Positions 8,658-17,405 of a stretch of DNA of 64,000 nucleotides are shown here, piece by piece (within the stretch, counting starts at the first letter, position 1; every line of letters begins with the position of its first letter). The stretch is taken from positions 186,001 to 250,000 of the forward strand of contig NZ_CAJXST010000002.1 of assembly GCF_913061305.1 (NCBI RefSeq), written 5' to 3'. Source of the stretch: an uncultured Porticoccus sp. GTDB taxonomy: Bacteria > Pseudomonadota > Gammaproteobacteria > Pseudomonadales > Porticoccaceae. The notes below the pieces were generated by a model. It was given only the letters and a program-made list of their open reading frames with translations. It was not told where the DNA came from and ran no database searches. The position numbers and the translations under genes were made by a program.

Positions 8658-9509
8658 ATGGGTGGCACAGTTGTTGTTTTGGCAGTTCTGGTACTGCTGG
8701 TTATTACCGTTGGGCTGGGTGTCCGGATTGTGCCCCAGGGGAGCAAGCATGTGGTTCAGCGGCTTGGCAAGTTTCACAAAATACTGCCACCGGGACTGAA
8801 TATCATTATTCCCTATATCGATACCGTGGCCCATCGGGTTTCCACCAAAGATATCGTACTGGACATCCCCTCGCAGGAAGTGATCACCAAGGATAACGTG
8901 GTGATCGTCGCCAATGCCGTGGCCTATATCAATATCGTGGCACCGGAAAAGGCCGTCTACGGGGTCGAGGACTATGAGTTGGCGATTCGCAACCTGGTTC
9001 AGACGTCCCTGCGTTCCATTATCGGTGAGATGGATCTGGATGATGCGCTTTCCTCCAGAGACCAGATCAAGGCCAAGTTGAAAACCTCCATATCCGACGA
9101 TATTTCCGACTGGGGTATTGTGATGAAAACGGTGGAAATTCAGGACATCAATCCCTCCGGAACCATGCAGCAGGCCATGGAAGAGCAGGCCGCTGCCGAG
9201 CGCCAGCGCCGTGCCACCGTGACCCGCGCCGACGGCGAGAAAACGGCGGCCATTCTCGAAGCCGAGGGTCGGCTGGAGGCGTCTCGACGGGATGCCGAGG
9301 CCAAGGTCGTACTGGCAACAGCTACCCAGGAAGCGATCGAAAAAGTGACCGCAGGTATTCAGGACAAAGAATTGCCAGCGGTTTATTTGCTGGGTGAAAA
9401 ATACGTTGAGGCGATGCGTGAGCTGGCCGTCTCAGAGAATGCCAAGCTGGTGCTGTTGCCGGGTGATATTCCCGCTGCGGTCAGGGGGTTGATGAGTACG
9501 ACCAAATAG
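8658..9509 (+). CDS. SPFH/band 7 (stomatin-like, QmcA-type) protein
   Basis: An N-terminal membrane anchor (about residues 3-22) is followed by the SPFH domain, opening with the typical RIVPQGSKHVVQRLGKF. A helical segment rich in Ala, Glu and Arg (about 165-230, EEQAAAERQRRA) then drives oligomerisation. At 283 residues it matches bacterial stomatin/slipin proteins. They form membrane rings and assist proteases or microdomain organisation. The ATG at 8658 is preferred over GTG 8649, which overlaps the CCGGAG ribosome site. Pairing with NfeD upstream is the classical arrangement. Confidence 0.9.
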   Translation: MGGTVVVLAVLVLLVITVGLGVRIVPQGSKHVVQRLGKFHKILPPGLNIIIPYIDTVAHRVSTKDIVLDIPSQEVITKDNVVIVANAVAYINIVAPEKAVYGVEDYELAIRNLVQTSLRSIIGEMDLDDALSSRDQIKAKLKTSISDDISDWGIVMKTVEIQDINPSGTMQQAMEEQAAAERQRRATVTRADGEKTAAILEAEGRLEASRRDAEAKVVLATATQEAIEKVTAGIQDKELPAVYLLGEKYVEAMRELAVSENAKLVLLPGDIPAAVRGLMSTTK

Positions 9510-9628
9510 CCCGTCTGTGTAAAGGATTTCTGTCAACCGATTCTGTGCAAAAACGTTTTGTATGAATAAGGTTCGAACCTCTGCCATAGGAGCTGACGGG
9601 AGAAATGACTTTGGAGAACAGGACATTG

Positions 9629-10012
9629 ATGTTGCGACTACCACTCATTTTACTGTTGTCCGTCATAGCAGCGGGCTGTAGCAGTCAGCGCCAATCCGGT
9701 TACGGCGCATCGGACGGTATTATTATCGATACCCAGGGCGTAGACATGTCCTATTACCGCGCGGACCTTGACAACTGCCAGCGCTATGCTGCCGAGGTGC
9801 CTGTGGCGGAGCGAACGGCAACCTCCGCAGCAGGTGGTGCGGTGGTCGGCGGTGTTGTCGGGGCCATCGTCGGTGATTCCGGCACAGCCAAGAAAGGGGC
9901 CGGTGTCGGAGCCGTCACCGGTGCTATCAAGGGTGTGTCCTCCGGTAGCGCCGAACGTAAACGCGTGGTCAAGAACTGTCTGCGGGGCCGCGGTTATAGG
10001 GTACTGAATTAG
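9629..10012 (+). CDS. Glycine-zipper outer-membrane-type lipoprotein
   Basis: A short signal peptide (LPLILLLSVIAAGC) ends in a lipobox with the lipidated cysteine at residue 17, so a 127-residue lipoprotein is predicted. The centre has glycine-zipper repeats (AAGGAVVGGVVGAIVGDSG, then GAGVGAVTGAIKG) of the kind that insert in or span membranes in Rick_17kDa/SlyB-like proteins. The end (VKNCLRGRGYRVLN) is a frequent signature of this family. The ATG at 9629 gives a compact signal peptide; an ATG at 9605 would add eight polar residues. Function unknown; envelope integrity is a plausible guess. Confidence 0.75.
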   Translation: MLRLPLILLLSVIAAGCSSQRQSGYGASDGIIIDTQGVDMSYYRADLDNCQRYAAEVPVAERTATSAAGGAVVGGVVGAIVGDSGTAKKGAGVGAVTGAIKGVSSGSAERKRVVKNCLRGRGYRVLN

Positions 10013-10042
10013 CTGCCAGGATTTATTGATGTGGCGGATCCG

Positions 10043-10801
10043 TCAGGCAATCAGCATCAAGGGGTAAGGCAGTAAATCGGGCAGGTCGGCCAACTCCGTG
10101 GCCGACAGCTTTTCGAAGTTCATTTTTGACATCATGATCAGTGATCCTGCCGGTAGCCGCAGGTAGGGTAAATGTCCCGGATGAATGGATTTAACCCGCT
10201 GAAAATGCACTCTCACACCATCAACCGGCAGTTGGTCAGCAATCTCTGTGGGCAGCGCTGTTTCGCTCAACAGGGTGACATCCGATACCATCCCATTGAC
10301 CGCTAGCCGTCTCACTACCTCCAGTGCCCGATGAAATTGTGGGGACGCATCGTAAATCAGCACCAGTGGTTGGCTGGCTCGCGAGGATAGTCTTCGCGGG
10401 CGAGGTCTGGCCGAAGTACGGATCCGCCCCGGAAAAAAAATATCGTACCCCTCGTGGGATAATGCGCACGGCGCCAGCATCCCGCTCTCAATATGGAAGG
10501 TACAGGTCACCTGCTGTTGTGAAGATAACTGCTCCAGTAGTCGCTGTGCTCTGGATGACGCCATTTTGCTGGACCTGATCATGGCGTCTCTACCCAGCAA
10601 CCGCTCCTCGCCCGAAAGTCTGGAAATTTCTCGGGCAAAGGGCAACCCCGCCGCGGCCAGCAATCGACTGTCCTCGATATACAGGCCGGCGAGCGATGCG
10701 TTGAGCCATCTCGCCATGGTCACCAGTGACAACAGGCCAGCTTCGGTGACACTCAGCGCGTCCAGTGCGATTAAAATTCTGCGCTCAGTCTGCACGGTCA
10801 T
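10043..10801 (-). CDS. Universal-stress-protein-like protein, degenerate
   Basis: The start RRILIALDAL and the alternating beta-alpha pattern suggest a tandem UspA fold of 252 residues. The nucleotide-binding motif G-x2-G-x9-G-S/T is not visible in either half, and the ends read SLIMMSKMNFEKLS and PYPLMLIA. It may therefore be a non-ATP-binding scaffold. The ATG at 10801 overlaps the 3' end of the upstream Lon-like protease gene by 17 bp, so the two are co-translated and may act together in stress response. The USP call is inferred from fold-level resemblance. Confidence 0.6.
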   Translation of the reverse strand: MTVQTERRILIALDALSVTEAGLLSLVTMARWLNASLAGLYIEDSRLLAAAGLPFAREISRLSGEERLLGRDAMIRSSKMASSRAQRLLEQLSSQQQVTCTFHIESGMLAPCALSHEGYDIFFPGRIRTSARPRPRRLSSRASQPLVLIYDASPQFHRALEVVRRLAVNGMVSDVTLLSETALPTEIADQLPVDGVRVHFQRVKSIHPGHLPYLRLPAGSLIMMSKMNFEKLSATELADLPDLLPYPLMLIA

Positions 10802-13205
10802 TACCCGGCGTATTATCGACTGAAAATTTTCGGGCGACTTGTATCCACGTTTCAATCTTTGCCGTCACCTTGCCGTTCACGGAGTCAGCCGGATACTCAT
10901 CCTGCTCATTGGGTTCACCCGCGGGCAGTCCCGTGAGTAGCGTGAGGGCCTCATCAATCGTGGAGATGGCATAGATATGAAAGGCGCCCCGTTTAACGGC
11001 ATCAATCACGCGTTGTTCCAGCATCAGGTGCTGGGTATTGGCAGCGGGCATCACCACCCCCTGATCGCCGGTCAGCCCGCGGGCGTTGCAGATATCGTAA
11101 AAGCCCTCGATTTTCTGATTGATGCCGCCAATCGCCTGAACCTGCCCATGTTGATTGATGGACCCGGTGACGGCGAGGGATTGCCTGATCGGGATGTCGG
11201 CTATTGCCGAGAGCAACACGGTGATTTCTGCCACAGAGGCGCTGTCGCCTTCAATCCCGCCATAGGATTGTTCAAAGACCAGGCTGGCGGTGACCGGTAG
11301 CGGTCGATCCCTGGCGTAGCGATTGGCGATAAAGGCAGAGAGAATTAACACGGCTTTTGAGTGAATATTGCCGCCCAGTTTTACCTCGCGCTCGATATCC
11401 AGTACTTTGCCGTGTCCGAGCCGTGCCTGGGCAGTAATGCGGGTGGGACGGCCAAATGCGTACTCACCGAGCTGGTAGACGGAGAGCCCGTTGATCTGGG
11501 CCACGTGTTCGCCGCAGGTGTCCACCAACTGTATTTCCCTGAGGATGCTCTCATGGACCCGCTCCCTGAATTGGTCCATCCGCCTCGAGGCCGCCTCGAT
11601 TGCGGCCTGGACATGCACGATACTAATCAGTTCTGCATTGGCCTGCCCGGCAAAATAGTCACTCTCACAGAGCAGGTCCGTCAGGAGGTTGAGATGCAGG
11701 GGTAGTTTCTGAGCGTCCTCAAGCAGACGGGAGCCCTGCTCAATCACACGCGCCACGGCGCTCTGGTCGAGTGGTCGAATTCCCTTGCGGTGTTGCAGTG
11801 AGGCGATCAGTCGGGCGTAACCCAGGGTATTGGCATCGGTGCGGGGCAATTCTTCAGACAGGTCGGCGGGGACCTTAAAGAGCAGGTTAAAATCCGGATC
11901 GTATGCCTGCAGCAGGTAGTAGACGGTTCTGTCGCCCAGCAGGATAACCTTGATGTCCAGTGGTACCGGTTCCGGTTCAAGGGATTTGGTGCTCACCAGA
12001 CTGAGTAACTGGTCGATCGACTCGATCCGTGCTTCCCGGGACTGTAGTGCGCGTTTGAGGGCATCCCAGGCAAAGGGGTTGGTGAGGACCTTAACGGCAT
12101 CCAGTAGCAGATAGCCCCCGTTGGCGCGGTGTAGCGCACCGCCTTTTATTAGTGTGAAATCGGTGGTCAGAGTACCGTATTGCGCTTCGTGCTCGACCCG
12201 GCCCAGCAGGTTGATCAGGGAGGGGTTGTTTTCATAGACAATAGGCGCCGTGCAGGCCCCGCTGTTATCCACCAACACATTGACCCGGTACATCGGGAAT
12301 TCGTGTACCCGGTTTTTCAGGTTTTCCGGGACACTGGAATGTTCTTCCTCTTCACGGAATGCATCCACATTTTCAATCACATCCTGTTTCACCAGAGCGA
12401 GGAACTCGACCACATCGGGGTAATCGGCGTAGCGGTTCTGTAGGTCCCTGAATATCTGGCCCACCGCATTCTGGACGATGGCCTGATTCAGTTTTTTGAA
12501 CTGCTCCCGGCTCTCCTTCACCCACATAGGCATTTTTTGAACAAGCTCTTTCAGTTCTTCCTTGAGCTCGTTAATTTTCTGTTCGATGGAAGTCTTTTTA
12601 TCGTCGCTCAAGCCTTCAAACTCTTCCGAAGTAATGATTTTGTCATTGATCAGCGGCGCGAGGGTATAGCCAGTAGGTGTCTCGAGCATGGAAATATTCC
12701 GTGCTTTCGCTTTTTCTTTTAACGCTGAAAAGGCCTGTTGTTCCTGGTCGTTGAAGGCATCGCTAATGTCGTTAAGCCTGGCTTTGTATTCCGCGCTTTG
12801 AAACACACCGGGAATGGTCACCAGCAAATCTTCAATGCACTGTTCCATATCCTTGCGCAACTGTTGCGCCAGACCACAGGGCAGCTTTAACACTTTGGGC
12901 TGATGGGGCGCGCTGAAGTTATTGACGTAGCACCAATCGCTCGGCTTTGGCCGGTCAAATGCCTGCTGGTGCAAAAAATCCTGCAACATCTCGTGTTTGC
13001 CCATGCCGGAAGAGCCCAGCACGTAGATGTTGTAACCTTCGTGGCGAATCCCCAGCCCGAAGCGCAGGGCATCGAGGGCGCGATCCTGACCGTAGTAATT
13101 GTCGAGATGCTCGAGTTCGGTGGTATCACCGAAGGGCAGGGTTGCCGGATCACAGTGCCGGTAGAGACGGTCGGCGGGTAAAGGCAATGGCTGTTTGTTA
13201 TTCAC
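10785..13205 (-). CDS. Lon-like ATP-dependent protease (LonB/YcbZ type)
   Basis: This 806-residue protein of the AAA_32/Lon-related family is expected to degrade unfolded or tagged proteins. It lacks the N-terminal LON substrate domain of classical Lon. The P-loop is degenerate (GSSGMGKH at 64-71, His in place of Ser/Thr). A coiled-coil-rich insert lies at about 150-270. The C-terminal S16 peptidase domain is intact, with Ser655 in EGDSAS and Lys698 in IGGINQKIEG; the 43-residue Ser-Lys spacing equals that of E. coli Lon. It is transcribed with the downstream USP-like gene. Confidence 0.88.
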   Translation of the reverse strand: MNNKQPLPLPADRLYRHCDPATLPFGDTTELEHLDNYYGQDRALDALRFGLGIRHEGYNIYVLGSSGMGKHEMLQDFLHQQAFDRPKPSDWCYVNNFSAPHQPKVLKLPCGLAQQLRKDMEQCIEDLLVTIPGVFQSAEYKARLNDISDAFNDQEQQAFSALKEKAKARNISMLETPTGYTLAPLINDKIITSEEFEGLSDDKKTSIEQKINELKEELKELVQKMPMWVKESREQFKKLNQAIVQNAVGQIFRDLQNRYADYPDVVEFLALVKQDVIENVDAFREEEEHSSVPENLKNRVHEFPMYRVNVLVDNSGACTAPIVYENNPSLINLLGRVEHEAQYGTLTTDFTLIKGGALHRANGGYLLLDAVKVLTNPFAWDALKRALQSREARIESIDQLLSLVSTKSLEPEPVPLDIKVILLGDRTVYYLLQAYDPDFNLLFKVPADLSEELPRTDANTLGYARLIASLQHRKGIRPLDQSAVARVIEQGSRLLEDAQKLPLHLNLLTDLLCESDYFAGQANAELISIVHVQAAIEAASRRMDQFRERVHESILREIQLVDTCGEHVAQINGLSVYQLGEYAFGRPTRITAQARLGHGKVLDIEREVKLGGNIHSKAVLILSAFIANRYARDRPLPVTASLVFEQSYGGIEGDSASVAEITVLLSAIADIPIRQSLAVTGSINQHGQVQAIGGINQKIEGFYDICNARGLTGDQGVVMPAANTQHLMLEQRVIDAVKRGAFHIYAISTIDEALTLLTGLPAGEPNEQDEYPADSVNGKVTAKIETWIQVARKFSVDNTPGNDRAD

Positions 13206-13362
13206 TGATCACTCTCTGATACGTCAAATCGGGTGGGAAAAAAGACGGCTTCACGCTGGATGAGCCGGTTTTACTATCAGTTTAGTGTCCGGATGCACCG
13301 TTGACCATATTGGCTCAGGACCGGGTTGTGCCGGGATAGCCAGAAACAGGTGATCGGGACAG

Positions 13363-13899
13363 CTATTGTTTTACTGGACGTTTTTGCAGTTTGCGCTGCA
13401 GGGTGCGGCGGTGCATGCCGAGACGGCGAGCCGTGGCGGAAATATTGCCGGCATTTTCTGCCAGAACCCGCTGGATATGTTCCCACTCAAGACGTTCCAC
13501 CGAGGGCGGATCTTCGCTGATCCCGGTTGCCTCGGGGATGGCATCGGTATCGAATGCCGCGAGAATATCCTCCACCGAGGCGGGTTTGCAGAGGTAGTTC
13601 AGGGCCCCCAGCTTGATGGCTTCCACCGCCGTGGAGATACTGGAATAGCCAGTGAGGATCAGCACCTCGAGCTGGGGGTTGATCCGAATCAGCTGCGGCA
13701 GCAGGTGAAGACCTGACTCAGACTCCAGCTTCAGGTCTACCACGGCCCGGCGGGGGTTGTATTGCCGGCACAGGTCAAGGGCCTCGGCGGCATTGCCGGC
13801 GGTGAGCACCTGATAGCTGCGGCGGGTCATGGCGCGCCCGAGAATACGGGTGAACGTGGCATCATCATCCACGATAAGCAGATAGTGATTATCGGGCAT
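13363..13899 (-). CDS. regA: Redox response regulator, RegA/PrrA/RoxR family
   Basis: A receiver domain (about residues 5-120, acidic pocket IVDDD, phospho-acceptor Asp in VVDLKL, lysine in LCKPA) is joined to a Fis-type helix-turn-helix at the C-terminus (NISATARRLGMHRRTLQRKL). The short 178-residue layout without an AAA+ domain is diagnostic of RegA/ActR/RoxR. These control respiration, redox and, in pseudomonads, cyanide-insensitive oxidase genes. The ATG at 13899 is chosen because AGGA precedes it; another ATG lies two codons upstream. It overlaps the 3' end of the cognate sensor gene. Confidence 0.88.
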   Translation of the reverse strand: MPDNHYLLIVDDDATFTRILGRAMTRRSYQVLTAGNAAEALDLCRQYNPRRAVVDLKLESESGLHLLPQLIRINPQLEVLILTGYSSISTAVEAIKLGALNYLCKPASVEDILAAFDTDAIPEATGISEDPPSVERLEWEHIQRVLAENAGNISATARRLGMHRRTLQRKLQKRPVKQ

Positions 13900-15157
13900 G
13901 AGCATCCTGTATCGGCAGAATCACTTTTGTCTCACTGCCGGATTCCCGGCCGGGTTTGATGTCGATGGTGCCGCCGTAGCGTTGCAGTGTGGCCTGGGTC
14001 AGAAACAGCCCAAGCCCCATTCCCTCTGGCTTGCTGGAGGTAAAGGCTGTGCCGAGTCTGCCCCGCAACTGTGGTGCAACACCATCACCATAATCCCTGA
14101 TACAGAGTTCAATTTGCTGCCGATCCCAGCGCACCTGTATAGCAATTCGATCCGGACTGGCATCGGCCGCATTGTTGAGCAGGCTGGTCAGGGACTGGGC
14201 GATGGTCGGGTGAAGGCGAGTGTGAATATCCGGCAGGTTATCCGGATAACGGATGTTGGCCTGTACGCCGGGACGCATCAGCTGCCAGCGTTCGAATAAC
14301 CTGTCAAAGTAATGTCGCAGGGCGATTTCTTCGCCGCCGTCTGCGGTGCCTTCCGCAGTGGCTACCAACTGCTTCAGGGTAAGTCGACACTGTTCAATCT
14401 GCTGCTGCAAGATGTTCAGGTCATCGTTTGAACCGGATTGGTCTGCCACCATTTCGTCCACCAGGATCTTCATGGTGTTGAGCGGAGTTCCCAGTTCATG
14501 GGCCGTGCCAGCGGCCAGTGAACCGATGGCCAGCAGCTGTTCATCGCGCAGCTGGTTTTCCCGCTGTGTGGTCAGTTGTTCCTCCTGCTGTTTCAGGGTG
14601 CGGGCCATACGGGTCACAAAATAGGTAATCAGCCCCGCGCTGACCGCGAAGTTAAGCCACATGCCAAGAATATGCAGATTGCTGACGCCGTCGTGATGAT
14701 GGCCCGGCGCCAGGGCTGGAATGGGCAGGTAAAAGTTCAGCAGCCAGCTGTAGGCCGCCAGTGACAGCAGCGTTATGGTCCAGGTATAACGCAGGGGCAA
14801 TGTGGTCGCCGCAATGCTGATGGGCACCAGATAGTAGGAAATGAACGGGTTTGAGGCGCCGCCACTGAAAAATAACAGTCCGGTAAAAAACAGGATGTCC
14901 ACCAGCAGGTGGCAGAAAAATTCCAGTTCGGTAATGACCGGGTAACGGAAGGTGCGCCACCAGGTGGTGGTAATGACAATGGCGTAGAGAGCAAGAATGG
15001 CTCCCAGGATCAGTATGGGTAAACCAATATCCCGGATCTGACTGAAAAAAAGCAGGGCCAGAATCTGGCCCCCAAGAGCGATGTTGCGAATGACGCTCAG
15101 CTGGCGCAGATTTTGCCGCGCTGCCGAGTGTATGAATGAATCAAGGGTAGTGACCAT
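13889..15157 (-). CDS. regB: Redox sensor histidine kinase, RegB/PrrB/RoxS family
   Basis: Six hydrophobic segments (about residues 25-190) precede a dimerisation/H-box (AAGTAHELGTPLN, His220) and an ATPase domain (NNAADAS, GDG, GLGLFL). Between helices 3 and 4 lies GGASNPFISYYLVP, the quinone-sensing GGxxNPF redox box of RegB. Cys257 in QCRLTL corresponds to the regulatory RegB cysteine just after the H-box. It probably autophosphorylates when the quinone pool is reduced and passes phosphate to RegA. It overlaps the RegA gene by 11 bp. Confidence 0.9.
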   Translation of the reverse strand: MVTTLDSFIHSAARQNLRQLSVIRNIALGGQILALLFFSQIRDIGLPILILGAILALYAIVITTTWWRTFRYPVITELEFFCHLLVDILFFTGLLFFSGGASNPFISYYLVPISIAATTLPLRYTWTITLLSLAAYSWLLNFYLPIPALAPGHHHDGVSNLHILGMWLNFAVSAGLITYFVTRMARTLKQQEEQLTTQRENQLRDEQLLAIGSLAAGTAHELGTPLNTMKILVDEMVADQSGSNDDLNILQQQIEQCRLTLKQLVATAEGTADGGEEIALRHYFDRLFERWQLMRPGVQANIRYPDNLPDIHTRLHPTIAQSLTSLLNNAADASPDRIAIQVRWDRQQIELCIRDYGDGVAPQLRGRLGTAFTSSKPEGMGLGLFLTQATLQRYGGTIDIKPGRESGSETKVILPIQDAHAR

Positions 15158-15424
15158 GACCGGATATTACCAGAATGGTCAGGTTACTAGTGCAGAGTTG
15201 CTGTCAGATGAATATTCCGGCCTGCCTTCCGGGAATTTTTTCAACAGTACAGGCAGGTTCCGCTTCATGAGCCAGTTCTCCAGAGATAGTCAGAGTGGCC
15301 AGTATGTTACTTTTTCCGGGCGCAAATGGGGATGTGGCAAATTGTCGCACTTGCTGGCTTGCGGCCATCAATGGCGGGAAGGTGTATGCCTGCAATTCAT
15401 CGCTGTTCATCCCTGTGAGGCGTG

Positions 15425-16735
15425 TTAGAGTTCGGTGTTGCGGCGGTGTTGGTGATGTGCCACCGTCACCGTGGCCCGGCGCATGCCTTTATGCCATTCA
15501 TTCACATAGGGCCAGCCCAGTTTTGCATTGAGTTTTCGGATCAATTGCAGGCCCAGCCCAAAGCCCAGATCATCCGTGAGCTGGGTTGCATCGGGTTGGC
15601 TGTTAGTGACGATGATCTCATTATCTGTCTGGGCAATGACGATCTCGCCTTCCCAGGTGTGTTGGAAGGCATTGCGGATCAGGTTGCCCAGTACGATCCG
15701 CACTGGTTGCTCCGGCAGGGGCTGGTGGCAGGGCATGGTTTCTACCCGCAGGTTGATCTTCTTATCCTGTAAGAGATAGCGGCTCTCTTCCACCAGCTCG
15801 TTAATCATTTGATCGAGGCACACCTCTCTGAGGGGTAAAGTGTCTGGCCTCTCCTCCCGGCTCAACCACAGCAAGGTCTCAGTGAGGTGTTGCATGGTTG
15901 CGCCAGCTCGATCAATACGCTCGAAAGCTTTCTGTTCAGCGGGAGATAGTGCCTGGCCGGGATGATTGCGGAGTTTATTGATGAGTTCCACGTTATTGCG
16001 GATGACCCCGATGGGGGTACGCAACTCATGGCTGGCGTGACGCAGGAAAGCGTGCTCCCGCTCCAGGCTCTGTTGTACGGAAGACAGGCTGGTACGAATC
16101 AGGCTCGCCATGTCATTGAGTTCCGGGTAGTGGAAATCCGGAAGCGGCTGATCGAGCTTTTCGGCATCCAGCGTACCAGTCCACTGGCTGAGTGCCTTCA
16201 CTGGCCTGGAAACGCGGCGCAGGGTCAGCCATACCACTAACCCCAGGGCGAACACACTGCCAAGACTGATTAGCATCAGGGTTGAGCGACTTTCCTGAAC
16301 ATTGCGTTTGACCAGTTCGGATACCATGGCTCTGGACAGTTGGCGGCTGACGAACAGCTGGTCTTCGCCCTCCCGGTACAACATGGCGAACGAGACGGTA
16401 TCAGGCGGTGCCGACCACCCCTCCTTCTCAAGCGCTTTGTAAAGTTTGCTCGGCTGCTGCGGCTCGGACTTGATGGTGTTGATAATGGTGGCCGGTTGTG
16501 CCTGCCACTGTCGACTTACGCTCATATCGCTGAGCCGGAGAATGACTGCCCGCTCCATATTGTTTGCGGCCTTTGTGTATTTAACGGCTACCTGCTCCAT
16601 CTGACTGGCGATAATATTGTCCATGCCTCTGATAAAGTAGTAGCCGGCCAGTTTCGAGTAGCCGATCACCAGCAACAGCCCGACGCTCAGGACAATGGTG
16701 GCGACAAACCATCGCAGGCTAGTGCGGCGTTTCAT
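15425..16735 (-). CDS. Sensor histidine kinase of the RND operon
   Basis: This 436-residue kinase has an N-terminal helix, a periplasmic sensor region (about residues 35-165), a second helix (about 170-190), a HAMP-like linker, an H-box (FLRHASHELRTPIGV) and a HATPase domain (GNLIRNAFQHT, LGFGLGLQLI). The G1-box glycines look reduced (NSQPDATQLTDDLG), so the ATP lid is unusual. The ATG at 16735 follows AGGGAG. It overlaps the 3' end of the cognate response regulator and is the last gene of the efflux operon. The signal is unknown; a pump substrate or membrane stress is plausible. Confidence 0.85.
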   Translation of the reverse strand: MKRRTSLRWFVATIVLSVGLLLVIGYSKLAGYYFIRGMDNIIASQMEQVAVKYTKAANNMERAVILRLSDMSVSRQWQAQPATIINTIKSEPQQPSKLYKALEKEGWSAPPDTVSFAMLYREGEDQLFVSRQLSRAMVSELVKRNVQESRSTLMLISLGSVFALGLVVWLTLRRVSRPVKALSQWTGTLDAEKLDQPLPDFHYPELNDMASLIRTSLSSVQQSLEREHAFLRHASHELRTPIGVIRNNVELINKLRNHPGQALSPAEQKAFERIDRAGATMQHLTETLLWLSREERPDTLPLREVCLDQMINELVEESRYLLQDKKINLRVETMPCHQPLPEQPVRIVLGNLIRNAFQHTWEGEIVIAQTDNEIIVTNSQPDATQLTDDLGFGLGLQLIRKLNAKLGWPYVNEWHKGMRRATVTVAHHQHRRNTEL

Positions 16736-17405
16736 GCTTTGTCTCCCTGAGGACAAAACCGAATCCGGGGACTGTGTGGATCAGGGGCGATCCGAAACCG
16801 GAGTTCACTGCTTTGCGTAAATTGAAGATGTGAACCTTGAGGCTGTTGCTGTCGGGTATGTTGTCTCCCCACAGGCTCTCTTCCAGCGCCCGGCGACTCA
16901 CCGCTTCCGGTGAGGCGCGCAGTAGTTTTTCCAGCAGGCGCCAGCTGGTGGGAGAGAGGTGCAGCAGGTGCCCGTCCCTCAAGGCGGTGCGATCGGTGAG
17001 GTTCATTTCGAGGTCCCCACAGGTCAACCTTTTTATCTGGCCGCTGCGCCGTCGCGCCAGAGCGTGGCAGCGCACTACCAGCTCGCTCAATTCAAACGGT
17101 TTGACCAAGTAGTCGTCGGTGCCGGCCCGGAAACCCTCCAGTTTGTCCTCCAGCTGGTCCCGGGCGGTGAGCATCAATACCGGTTTATCGATACCCTCGG
17201 TACGGATCTGCTGGCAGAGGCTCAGCCCGTCCAACTTTGGCAGATTGATGTCCAGGAGAATTACATCGTAGTGCTGTTGGTGGATGAAGTGCAGGCCGGA
17301 CATACCATTACTGGCGTGGTCACAGCGAAGGCCTTCGATGGCTAGGTACTCGACCAGGGTTTCCGCCAGATCCAGGTCGTCTTCAATCAACAGCAGGTTC
17401 AACAT
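16719..17405 (-). CDS. OmpR-family response regulator of the RND operon
   Basis: This 228-residue regulator has a receiver domain (LLLIEDD at the start, phospho-acceptor in DVILLDINLP, VKPF lysine) and an OmpR/PhoB winged helix at the C-terminus (about residues 125-225, ending IHTVPGFGFVLR). The ATG at 17405 begins directly at the conserved receiver and overlaps the pump gene stop by seven bases. It probably regulates the operon in which it sits, giving feedback control of the pump. Confidence 0.9.
   Translation of the reverse strand: MLNLLLIEDDLDLAETLVEYLAIEGLRCDHASNGMSGLHFIHQQHYDVILLDINLPKLDGLSLCQQIRTEGIDKPVLMLTARDQLEDKLEGFRAGTDDYLVKPFELSELVVRCHALARRRSGQIKRLTCGDLEMNLTDRTALRDGHLLHLSPTSWRLLEKLLRASPEAVSRRALEESLWGDNIPDSNSLKVHIFNLRKAVNSGFGSPLIHTVPGFGFVLRETKHETPH

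Noticed and set aside
15158-15424. Possible small gene between the RegB gene and the RND sensor gene
   Set aside because: Short frames on either strand lack ribosome sites and recognisable motifs; left as intergenic.
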